Assembly (NCBI GenBank): GCA_031284845.1
Contig: JAITXH010000074.1
Span: 1 to 12,447, forward strand
From: Puniceicoccales bacterium
GTDB lineage: Bacteria > Verrucomicrobiota > Verrucomicrobiia > Opitutales > UBA953
Length of the DNA stretch: 12,447 nt
Direction: 5' to 3'
How positions within the stretch are numbered: the first letter of the stretch is position 1; every line of letters starts with the position of its first letter. Positions 5,872-12,426 of this stretch are shown piece after piece. The position numbers were made by a program, and so were the translations under genes. Below the pieces are notes generated by a model. It worked only from the letters and a program-made list of their open reading frames with translations, had not been told where the DNA came from and did no database searches.

Positions 5872-8448
5872 TCACCGCCACTCGTGTTTGGGGTAGCGCC
5901 CGCGCAAGTCCTTTTTCACCATTTCGTAGGATGTCTTCCAGAAAGCATCCAGATCCTGTGTGCGCTGGAAAGTGCGCCGTGCCGGAGATTGGATTTCGAT
6001 AACCAACGACACCCGCCCGTTGGCTATGCGGAAATGAGCACCCGGCGTGTCGTATAAATCCTGCAACCGTGCGCCCACTACCGCCTCGCCCTCCGGCGTG
6101 TATTCTATCGCCGCACTACGCTGCTTGTAAGGCAACGCGATGCGGTCGGGCAGCATGGAGTCCATCGCCGCAGCCTGCTCGTGCGTCACCCAACCGTGCA
6201 ACGTAGGCCACACATCCTTGTCGCGGATTTGATGCCAAGCCGTCGCGCCAAGGCAGATTTCTTCGATTAGCATCCGCCGCCCCTCCTCGTCTATCGGCGC
6301 GATTTCCAGTTCGGGCAGGTGCTTTGCGGCAAAATTAACCTTGTTTATCCACGCCTCCACAGAGCCGTTCCAGCGCTCCAACTCCAGACGCCTGGACAAC
6401 ACCTCCGCCGCAAGCAGACGGCTGGCATCGTCGGAGACGATGTCGTCGCGTTCGCGGGCCTCGAGCACGAGGTCGCGGAAACGCCGTTCGCGCCGCGACA
6501 CACACTTGCGCTGGTGGGCATCGTAGCGCACGCCAGTTTGTTCATTGAAGTCGCCCGGGAAAAGCTCCGCCAGCCAGCTTTCCTCAACCGCTGTGGCAAG
6601 GCTGAGAAAGACCGTCACCTCACCACGAGTCTCCACCTCATCCACCTCAGCGGCGACAAACAGACGGGCGTCGCGCACGGCACTCTGGCGGCGCAGTTCT
6701 CCCTTGCGCCCGTGGACGAGCGCACAGCGCAGCGTGCCAAGGTCGAGCCTGATAGCGAGGTGGTCGCTAAACCCGATGAGAAGGCACTTGCGCACGGCAT
6801 CCGGATCCGTGGCGCGGGCGGTATCGTCCAGCCCTTGAGCACGGGCAATCCGCAGAAACTGCTCAGCAAGCTGGTCGGCCATGCGTGCCGCCTGCGCGTG
6901 AATGCCCCATTTCTTGCAAAACCCAAAATCAAACGATTTTTTGCGCGCCATTCCAAAAAGCGTCAGACGGTGGAAAAAGTCCGAGCTGGTATCGCCCAGC
7001 ATTTCATCGCGCTCTGCCGCATCGCGCCGGTTGTCGAGCTGGAGCAGGATATCACGCCCTTGCGAGAGTGCGGCAATTGCCGCCACAGCAGGCAGGCAGT
7101 GATACTCGTGCGCGGCCAGCATCATACGGGCATAGCGCGGGTGCATGGGGAAAGCCGCCATGCGCCGCCCCAGAGGAGTGAGGGCAAAAGACCTGCTGCC
7201 CGATTTTTCTCCACCCGGAAGTGCTTCCATCGCCCCCATATCCTCCAAGAGCTCCAATGCCCGGCTGAGCGCCTTGGGGTCAGGACGCTCAAACCACGGG
7301 AACGCCTCCAAATCACCGACACCGCCAGCCAGAAGCGCAAGGATGGGTTCGGCGAGTTCGACGCGGCGCACTTCAGGCGTCTCCCGCAACGGGCGTGTCT
7401 CATGGTCGCTCTTGCTCCAGAGGCGCACACAAAGCCCCGGAGCAGTGCGCCCGGCGCGCCCCGCGCGTTGTTCGGCAGAAGCACAGGAAATGTTTTCGAT
7501 AAGAAGCGTGTTGATACCCCGGTGCGGATCCCAGCGGGCGATGCGGGCAAGGCCACTGTCGAGCACCACGCGCACACCGTCAATCGTAAGCGAAGTTTCA
7601 GCGACATTGGTCGCCACCACAACCTTGCGCACACCGGGCGGCGGCAGTGCCACGGCCAGATCCTGCCTGTCCGGCGGCAGTTCCCCGTGCAGAGGCAACA
7701 CCAGACAATCGCGGCCCTCAGGCGTATCGCTCACAGCATCCATGGTTTTCTGGATTTCGTAAGCACCGGGCATAAAAATCAGAAAATCACCTTCAGGCTC
7801 GCTGTGAAACGCTTTGCGGAATTGCTGCGCGGCCACTTCCCATACCGGCGTCCCTTGTTGCCGTGCGCCCCCGCCGGCGTATTCCACCGCGATGGGGAAC
7901 AAGCGCCCCTCGACGGAAAGCTGTTCACAGTCCCCAAGCCACTTTACCAGCGCACCCGAATCGAGTGTGGCGGACATGACGATGATGAGCAAATCGGGGC
8001 GCGTGCTTTCCTGTAAACGGCGGGCAAAAGCCAGCGCGAGGTCAGAGTCAAGATGCCGCTCGTGAAACTCGTCAAACACAAGTGCTCCGACACCTCGCAA
8101 TTGCGGGTCGGAAAGCATCTGCCTGAGCAGCAATCCCTCTGTCACGAATTTGATGCGCGTGTGTTCAGATTCCACGCGGTCGAAGCGGATTTGGTAACCG
8201 ACTTCGCCTCCAAGCTTCTGTCTGCGCTCGCAGGCGATACGGGCAGCGAGCATCCGTGTGGCGATACGGCGTGGCTGGAGCACCACGATTTTTTGGTCCT
8301 CGCGGACAATCCCGCCATCGAGCAGGATTTGTGGCACTTGCGTGGATTTACCCGAGCCGGTGGGTGCTTGCAGGACAATGCGCCGCGTCCGCCCACAAAG
8401 CGCCTCAAGAGCAGCACGTATCTTTAAGACTGGAAGCAAAGCACTCAT
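5872..8448 (-). CDS. hrpB: ATP-dependent helicase HrpB (DEAH/RHA-like)
   Basis: This is an 858-residue superfamily 2 helicase of the bacterial HrpB type. Family members hydrolyse ATP and are thought to act on RNA, although the role of HrpB in bacteria is poorly defined. Visible motifs: Walker A APTGSGKS (28-35); motif Ia LQPRRIATRMLA (58-69); motif II DEFH (126-129) followed by ERHLDSDLALAF; motif III SAT (159-161); motif V-like VVVATNVAETSLTIDGV (276-292); and motif VI QRAGRAGR (327-334). The HA2-like helical region and a long HrpB-specific C-terminal part follow, ending in RGRYPKHEWR. DEFH, rather than DEAH, is as I recall it in HrpB. The length is slightly above that of the E. coli protein (roughly 810-825). 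An in-frame start at 8550 would add 34 low-complexity hydrophobic residues and begins inside a repeat element, so the ATG at 8448 is preferred. It is transcribed alone from a T-rich leader. Confidence 0.93.
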   Translation of the reverse strand: MSALLPVLKIRAALEALCGRTRRIVLQAPTGSGKSTQVPQILLDGGIVREDQKIVVLQPRRIATRMLAARIACERRQKLGGEVGYQIRFDRVESEHTRIKFVTEGLLLRQMLSDPQLRGVGALVFDEFHERHLDSDLALAFARRLQESTRPDLLIIVMSATLDSGALVKWLGDCEQLSVEGRLFPIAVEYAGGGARQQGTPVWEVAAQQFRKAFHSEPEGDFLIFMPGAYEIQKTMDAVSDTPEGRDCLVLPLHGELPPDRQDLAVALPPPGVRKVVVATNVAETSLTIDGVRVVLDSGLARIARWDPHRGINTLLIENISCASAEQRAGRAGRTAPGLCVRLWSKSDHETRPLRETPEVRRVELAEPILALLAGGVGDLEAFPWFERPDPKALSRALELLEDMGAMEALPGGEKSGSRSFALTPLGRRMAAFPMHPRYARMMLAAHEYHCLPAVAAIAALSQGRDILLQLDNRRDAAERDEMLGDTSSDFFHRLTLFGMARKKSFDFGFCKKWGIHAQAARMADQLAEQFLRIARAQGLDDTARATDPDAVRKCLLIGFSDHLAIRLDLGTLRCALVHGRKGELRRQSAVRDARLFVAAEVDEVETRGEVTVFLSLATAVEESWLAELFPGDFNEQTGVRYDAHQRKCVSRRERRFRDLVLEARERDDIVSDDASRLLAAEVLSRRLELERWNGSVEAWINKVNFAAKHLPELEIAPIDEEGRRMLIEEICLGATAWHQIRDKDVWPTLHGWVTHEQAAAMDSMLPDRIALPYKQRSAAIEYTPEGEAVVGARLQDLYDTPGAHFRIANGRVSLVIEIQSPARRTFQRTQDLDAFWKTSYEMVKKDLRGRYPKHEWR

Positions 8449-8462
8449 AAAAATTAGGAACT

Positions 8463-8514
8463 TAGGCCAACAAAAAACAAAAACGAAACACAAAACGAAA
8501 AAAGACAAAAAATG
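8463..8514 (-). promoter_or_regulatory. T-rich untranslated leader upstream of hrpB
   Basis: On the - strand this stretch is nearly all T with scattered G and C (runs of 4-6 T broken by G, CG, GTG or TC). It lies between the inverted-repeat element and the hrpB start codon. If transcribed, it gives a U-rich 5' leader without a Shine-Dalgarno sequence. I see no convincing -35/-10 pair here. It may serve as an unstructured ribosome or RNA-chaperone landing site, or be promoter-proximal AT-rich DNA. Confidence 0.3.
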
Positions 8515-8542
8515 AAGACGAGAGATGGCATAAGACCTCTTA

Positions 8543-8708
8543 TTAACCACGGATTACACAGATATTTAGGATGGCCGTCGTGATTGGAATGACCGCTTGG
8601 AAGAGGAGATGCTTTTTTTGTTTTTGTAATCTGTTGGAAGGCGTCTTTTGGCGACGGCTCTTCCGATTCCAGCGGCCATCTTAAAATATCCGTGTCATCC
8701 GTGGTTAA
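8543..8708. repeat. 166-bp imperfect inverted-repeat (foldback/MITE-like) element
   Basis: The left arm 8543-8576 begins TTAACCACGGATTACACAGA and ends GGATGGCC. The right arm 8674-8708 is its imperfect reverse complement, with about 31 identical positions, three mismatches and one single-base gap. The 97-nt centre can pair further: GGAAGAG (8599-8605) with CTCTTCC (8658-8664), and GGAAT (8586-8590) with ATTCC (8666-8670). It also carries a T-tract (8613-8625). No coding region fits inside. Ends of the CCACGGATTACAC type are, as I recall, a common dispersed intergenic motif in Verrucomicrobiota and other phyla, but copy number here cannot be checked. The element could be a non-autonomous mobile element or act as a transcription boundary between agmatine deiminase and hrpB. 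I see no clear target-site duplication. Confidence 0.75.
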
Positions 8709-8766
8709 AATGAACGCCTGCCTGAGTCCGTCCGCCTAGTGTGGACAGGCCGTATTTGTTTTGGGT

Positions 8767-9795
8767 TTACGCAGGTTGCTGTTGGCTCAAACAATGCAAA
8801 GCCCCGCCTTCGATCAGAAGTAGTCGGCAATCCAGCCCCAGAATTTCCCGCCCGGGAAACAATTCCCGCAAAACACCCAACGCTCTGTCATCCCCTGTCT
8901 GCGCATAGACGGGAGCCAGCACCGCTCCGTTCACAATGAGAAAATTCGCATAACTGGGCGGCAAATCGCGCCCGGCAAGACGGAACGACGCCGGTAAGGG
9001 CAACTCCACAATGTCGAATGCCTTACCATCCCGCGAGCGCATAGCCCGCAGGCGCTCCAAATTGGCTTGAAGGGGGCGGTGGTTTGGGTGGGCAGAATCG
9101 CGCTCCACGACGGCAACAATGCCTTCGGGACTGAAAAAACGCGCAAGATTATCTATGTGCCCGTCTGTATCATCATGGGCCAGCCCCTCCCCTAACCACA
9201 AAATATCGTCAATACCCAGCGCTCCGCGCAATGCCTCGGTGAACGCTGCATCATCGCGCCCTGCGGCGCGGTTCGGGTTGTTTTGCACAGCCTCCGTGGT
9301 GAGAAGCTGGCCCGCACCGTTCAACTCGATGCCACCGCCCTCAAGCTCAAAATCGTAAGCGAAACGACGCAGCCCAAGCGCCTCTGCGATGCGGCCCGGC
9401 ACGGCATTATCAAGCGAGGCCTCGAATTTCCCGCCCCAGCCGTGAAAGACCCAATCGGTGACGACTACTTCGCCAGTGGCGTCGTTTTTTACAAAAAGCG
9501 GTCCATGGTCACGGCACCAGACATCGTTTGTGGGATGATCATAAAGCGTAACGACGGAGAGATCGGCACGCGCTGCGTTGAGGCAACTCCGGGCATGGGC
9601 CTGAAGCGGCGCGGCGCAATTAATGCACACCGGTTCAAAACGCGAAATGGCGGCAGCAAACTCGGCAAATTTCGGTGCTACGAGATCGAAATGGCCGGGC
9701 CAGAGCGCGGGATTGGATGGCCAGGAAAGCCAGACGGCAGCCTGAGGCTCCCACTCGGCAGGCATACGGAAACCTGATTGACGCAGTGTGGACAT
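8767..9795 (-). CDS. aguA: Agmatine deiminase (agmatine iminohydrolase)
   Basis: This enzyme hydrolyses agmatine to N-carbamoylputrescine and ammonia, the second step of the arginine-decarboxylase route to putrescine, in the cytosol. The 342-residue protein shows the guanidino-modifying pentein fold signatures: MPAEWEPQAAVWLSWP near the N-terminus (11-26), WCRDHGPLFV (93-102), ELEGGGIELNG (150-160), HDDTDGHIDNLARF (207-220) with the catalytic His and Asp, and EGGALHCLSQQQP at the C-terminus with the nucleophile Cys335. Length fits the family. An in-frame ATG at 9966 would add 57 residues that overlap the divergent gene's control region and look non-conserved. The ATG at 9795 directly precedes the conserved N-terminus and has a promoter candidate 31 nt upstream. 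No N-carbamoylputrescine amidase gene (aguB) is adjacent, so the pathway must be completed elsewhere. Confidence 0.95.
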   Translation of the reverse strand: MSTLRQSGFRMPAEWEPQAAVWLSWPSNPALWPGHFDLVAPKFAEFAAAISRFEPVCINCAAPLQAHARSCLNAARADLSVVTLYDHPTNDVWCRDHGPLFVKNDATGEVVVTDWVFHGWGGKFEASLDNAVPGRIAEALGLRRFAYDFELEGGGIELNGAGQLLTTEAVQNNPNRAAGRDDAAFTEALRGALGIDDILWLGEGLAHDDTDGHIDNLARFFSPEGIVAVVERDSAHPNHRPLQANLERLRAMRSRDGKAFDIVELPLPASFRLAGRDLPPSYANFLIVNGAVLAPVYAQTGDDRALGVLRELFPGREILGLDCRLLLIEGGALHCLSQQQPA

Positions 9796-9832
9796 AGTTA
9801 AGCTGCATGTCTCATGGGAATCCGGGCGTCTT

Positions 9833-9861
9833 TGTCTAATCTTTTGGGACGGGAACAGCAA
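9833..9861 (-). promoter_or_regulatory. Promoter candidate for agmatine deiminase
   Basis: Read on the - strand: TTGCTG (9856-9861), a 17-nt spacer, TAGACA (9833-9838). Transcription would start near 9826, giving a leader of about 31 nt to the ATG at 9795. The -35 and -10 matches are moderate. The same TAGAC-type -10 at 17-nt spacing occurs before the HNH gene. Confidence 0.35.
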
Positions 9862-9892
9862 TTCGGGCATCCGAAGTATGGGCTCCATGGCA

Positions 9893-9918
9893 TTGACGGG
9901 GAAAAATTCCCCTTGACC
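9893..9918 (+). promoter_or_regulatory. Palindrome flanked by TTGAC repeats in divergent promoter region
   Basis: A perfect inverted repeat GGGGAAAAATTCCCC (9898-9912; 6-bp arms, 3-nt centre) is immediately flanked by TTGAC at 9893-9897 and at 9913-9917. The two TTGAC copies are exactly 20 bp apart, about two helical turns. It lies between agmatine deiminase (-) and the cyclophilin gene (+), so it could be an operator or a pair of -35 elements. I see no good -10 at the right distance from either copy. Confidence 0.35.
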
Positions 9919-9985
9919 ATCCCCCGGTAATAACGGTGTTGTGCGGGCCAAAACACACCACTCCATTCACTCAAACACGCAATCC

Positions 9986-10501
9986 GTGAGCACAACACAA
10001 GAAGTAGCCATTTTAAAAACCTCCGCCGGAGATATCACCATCGCCTTTTGGCCAGAAGTCGCGCCAAAGACGGTGGAAAACTTCAAGAAACTCGCCCGTG
10101 ACGGGTTTTACGACGGCACGGCCTTTCACCGCATCATCAAGGGATTCATGATCCAAGGCGGCTGCCCGCACACAAAAGCGGGCGCAAAGGGCACCCCCGG
10201 CACCGGTGATCCCGGCTACAAAATCAAAGCCGAATTCAACGGCAAGCCTCACCAGCGCGGCGTCATCTCGATGGCTCGCGCCCAACACCCGGACAGCGCG
10301 GGATCCCAATTCTTCATTTGCCATGGCGATGCCACTTTTCTCGACCGCAACTACACGGCTTTCGGCCAGTTGGTCGCGGGCGATGATGTGTTGGAAAAAA
10401 TCGCCAACTCGCCGGTCAGCTCCAGTTTTGGCGGGGAAAAATCAAGCCCGATCCAGCGCGTCGCTCTGGAAAGTGTGACTATCGTCGAGCAAGCTGTCTG
10501 A
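9986..10501 (+). CDS. Cyclophilin-type peptidyl-prolyl cis-trans isomerase
   Basis: The product is a compact cytoplasmic cyclophilin (171 residues from GTG 9986) that catalyses cis-trans isomerisation of Xaa-Pro bonds during protein folding. Motifs: ILKTSAGDITIAFWPEVAPKTVENF at the N-terminus, GTAFHRIIKGFMIQGG (substrate pocket with the catalytic Arg in FHRII), GVISMARAQHPDSAGSQFFI, and ATFLDRNYTAFGQLVAGDDVLEKI. The position of the cyclosporin-contacting Trp of eukaryotic cyclophilins is Phe, as in many bacterial enzymes. There is no signal peptide. A GTG at 9941 would add 15 residues (MRAKTHHSIHSNTQS). Neither start has a Shine-Dalgarno sequence. I prefer 9986 because the conserved domain begins a few residues later, but 9941 cannot be excluded. 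It is divergent from agmatine deiminase and convergent with the epimerase gene. Confidence 0.93.
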   Translation: MSTTQEVAILKTSAGDITIAFWPEVAPKTVENFKKLARDGFYDGTAFHRIIKGFMIQGGCPHTKAGAKGTPGTGDPGYKIKAEFNGKPHQRGVISMARAQHPDSAGSQFFICHGDATFLDRNYTAFGQLVAGDDVLEKIANSPVSSSFGGEKSSPIQRVALESVTIVEQAV

Positions 10502-10516
10502 GCCCACCTTCGGCTC
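10500..10516. terminator. Weak hairpin between convergent genes
   Basis: GAGCC (10500-10504, overlapping the stop codon of the cyclophilin gene) can pair with GGCTC (10512-10516) around a 7-nt loop. No T-tract follows, so this is a weak terminator candidate in a 32-nt intergenic space. Confidence 0.25.
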
Positions 10517-10533
10517 CAAGGGGGCCGGGGCGC

Positions 10534-11451
10534 TCAAGCCAGACTGACTGTGACGACAAATTTTTCCGCTTTGCCCGGTGCCACCCAACGCAAGCCGTTT
10601 TTGTGCTCGTGGCTATTGGGCGGCCCCATCCAAGGCTCTACACAGTAAAATGGGCTGTTATCCGCCAGCGTCCATGTGACCAGCGTCGTCCATGCGTCCG
10701 GCACGGGTTCTTCGCCGATGCGCAGAGTGACGTTCTCCTCGCCGCTTTTGGGACCAAATGTGACGATGTTGCTTTTTAACTTTGTATAAATGGAATCGCT
10801 GATGGCCGGATCGCTGAAATCTGCCGGAAGTGTCACGTCGTGAAAGGGGACAAGCTTACCATCGGCGGAATGGCGCCAGATTTTTTTTGCGGGCACATTC
10901 AAGGTGTATCCGGCACGGCCCAACCCTTTGTGCCAAGGTAACCCGAAATAAAAGTGATGCCCCGCACACCACGGGATGTTTCGCGTGTCCTTGTTTTTCA
11001 GCTCCAACTCGCAGTCGAGCGTGAGTTCATCAAATACATAGCGCACGCGGAATTCGTAGTCGTAGTCGTAACCCTCGCGGGCGGCGGCGTCCGGGCGGAA
11101 TAATGCTTCAACAGAACTTGCGTCGGCGCGGATAATGTCAAACCGGCCCTGCCGCGCCCATCCGTGCTGGGGCATGGGGCGTTTGACGCCTTCCGGATCG
11201 CGCCAGAAAAATTTTTCGCCGTCGGCATAGTTGCGCCCCATGAAGGGGAAGAGCACGGGATTGCCCCCGCGCACATTGGCGATGTCGGCCATGTCGGCAT
11301 TGTCCGGCCAATAGATGACTTCGCGCCGGCCTGAAGGCAGATCAAGCTCCCATCGCATGAGGCGTGCGCCAAGCTCCATGCAGGCGGTAAAAGTGGAAGC
11401 GCCTGTATTCCAGCGCTGATATGTAAAACCATCCCGTGTAAAAGTTTCCAT
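10534..11451 (-). CDS. Aldose 1-epimerase-like (galactose mutarotase superfamily) protein
   Basis: This 305-residue protein has the features of the galactose-mutarotase-like fold, whose members interconvert alpha and beta anomers of sugars or bind carbohydrates. Key places: GNPVLFPFMGRN (63-74) and MPQHGWARQGRF (93-104) with the first conserved His96; AGHHFYFGLPW (163-173) with His165/His166; and FYCVEPWMGPPNS (268-280) with Glu272 as the likely general base. It lacks a signal peptide, so it is likely cytosolic. The substrate sugar cannot be told from sequence, and there are no sugar-metabolism neighbours. An in-frame ATG at 11475 would add eight residues (MRGLIRRR) but overlaps a predicted -10 element, so 11451 is chosen. 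It ends convergently 32 nt from the cyclophilin gene and is preceded, 117 nt upstream, by the co-directional HNH gene. Confidence 0.85.
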   Translation of the reverse strand: METFTRDGFTYQRWNTGASTFTACMELGARLMRWELDLPSGRREVIYWPDNADMADIANVRGGNPVLFPFMGRNYADGEKFFWRDPEGVKRPMPQHGWARQGRFDIIRADASSVEALFRPDAAAREGYDYDYEFRVRYVFDELTLDCELELKNKDTRNIPWCAGHHFYFGLPWHKGLGRAGYTLNVPAKKIWRHSADGKLVPFHDVTLPADFSDPAISDSIYTKLKSNIVTFGPKSGEENVTLRIGEEPVPDAWTTLVTWTLADNSPFYCVEPWMGPPNSHEHKNGLRWVAPGKAEKFVVTVSLA

Positions 11452-11473
11452 GCGGCGTCTTATTAGTCCGCGC

Positions 11474-11503
11474 ATTTCACGGGAATTCGGTCGGCCTTGT
11501 CAA
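11474..11503 (-). promoter_or_regulatory. Promoter candidate for the epimerase-like gene
   Basis: Read on the - strand: a perfect -35 TTGACA (11498-11503), an 18-nt spacer and a -10 TGAAAT (11474-11479; four of six). Transcription would start about 16 nt before the ATG at 11451. This supports independent expression from the upstream HNH gene and the shorter start. Confidence 0.45.
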
Positions 11504-11568
11504 TCTCCGGGTCGCCTGCCGCTTGCGATTTTCGCCATGCGCGGCCCATTGCCGCCGGGAATGCGGCC

Positions 11569-12165
11569 TCACTCCGCCTCCATGCCCAAAAACGGTCTCC
11601 ACGGCGAGGCGTCTTCCATCTCTGCCATGACGGACATGAAGTTCCTCCACTTGGGGCGGGCGGGCACCTTGCGGAGCACCATCCCGGCTTGATGCGGCAG
11701 GCGGTTGGCCTTGTGCGCATTGCACCGTGCGCAAGCTGTGACGATATTCTCCCAATTGGTCTTGCCGCCCCGCTCGCGCGGCACGACGTGGTCCAGCGTC
11801 AGTTCGCCCTCATCAAATGGCCGCCCGCAATACTGGCAGCAGCAACCATCGCGCAAATAGACATTGCGGCGGCAAAAGCGCACCTCGCGCCGCGGGATGC
11901 GGTCGTAAACCGAAAGGAGCAGGACGGATGGCACGCGCAGGGCGAGCCGCACCGTGCGGATGCTGCGCTCCGGGGCGGGATGTTCTTGCGAATACTCAAT
12001 CCATTCTCCGGCATCCATCAACTTGTGGCCCTCTTCGGGATCGGTAAAGATGACCCGGGCGTGGTCTTGAAAAAGCAGGGTGATAGCACGCCTCACCCCG
12101 ACGATGTTGACGGGCTGCCAGGCTCGGTTGAGCATGAGCACTCGATTTTCAAGACGTGAACTCAT
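11569..12165 (-). CDS. HNH endonuclease-family protein
   Basis: This 198-residue protein has an N-terminal half with the pattern VLMLNRAWQPVNIVGVRRAITLLF (9-32), shared by a widespread family of bacterial HNH proteins, and a C-terminal HNH/beta-beta-alpha-metal nuclease domain. The domain shows a first zinc knuckle CQYC (110-113), the catalytic core LDHVVPRERGG with His126, Asn140 in TNWENIV, a second knuckle CARC (145-148) and NAHK (149-152). Such domains cut or nick DNA using a divalent metal. The physiological role of this family is not established, and no methyltransferase, recombination or phage gene is next to it. An ATG at 12210 would add 15 residues but overlaps the predicted promoter, so 12165 is chosen. 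Confidence 0.9.
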   Translation of the reverse strand: MSSRLENRVLMLNRAWQPVNIVGVRRAITLLFQDHARVIFTDPEEGHKLMDAGEWIEYSQEHPAPERSIRTVRLALRVPSVLLLSVYDRIPRREVRFCRRNVYLRDGCCCQYCGRPFDEGELTLDHVVPRERGGKTNWENIVTACARCNAHKANRLPHQAGMVLRKVPARPKWRNFMSVMAEMEDASPWRPFLGMEAE

Positions 12166-12181
12166 AACAGTAAGTATCCAT

Positions 12182-12210
12182 CGTCTAGGCAGGCACCCGG
12201 CATTTGTCAA
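12182..12210 (-). promoter_or_regulatory. Promoter candidate for the HNH gene
   Basis: Read on the - strand: a perfect -35 TTGACA (12205-12210), a 17-nt spacer and -10 TAGACG (12182-12187). Transcription would start near 12175, giving a leader of only about 10 nt, consistent with the lack of a Shine-Dalgarno sequence and with the ATG at 12165. Confidence 0.45.
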
Positions 12211-12426
12211 TCCGGCCCTGCCCCGCCTGTTTCATGAGATTTTAGAGAGTTGAGACAATATGCCTTTCCTTCTCTTGACAAAAACAGGCTCACCTTTTGG
12301 ATGCGTGGCTGCGTAAAAACGCTCATCTCAAAAACAAACAAACAATCTGTTCGCGCAAGTCACAAAACTCACCACAAAACTTAACTTCACCAATCTCCAA
12401 AAGAACTTAAGGGCGGATCGAATTAC

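Noticed and set aside
6319..8016. Long + strand open frame opposite hrpB (565 codons)
   Set aside because: It is antisense shadow of conserved helicase motifs, with no domain of its own.
8062..8073. DEFH instead of DEAH in the helicase motif II
   Set aside because: As I recall, DEFH is usual in HrpB proteins, so it is not an anomaly.
8449..8550. 34-residue hydrophobic N-terminal extension of HrpB resembling a signal peptide or membrane segment
   Set aside because: It is the translation of the T-rich leader and part of the repeat arm. HrpB proteins begin close to the Walker A region, as the ATG at 8448 gives.
9796..9966. 57-residue N-terminal extension of agmatine deiminase
   Set aside because: It overlaps the divergent control region and has no family similarity; the family N-terminus starts near 9795.
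12275..12303. Perfect TTGACA as a promoter for the right-edge gene
   Set aside because: At 16-18-nt spacing only TTGGAT or TGGATG-like sequences occur, which are poor -10 elements.
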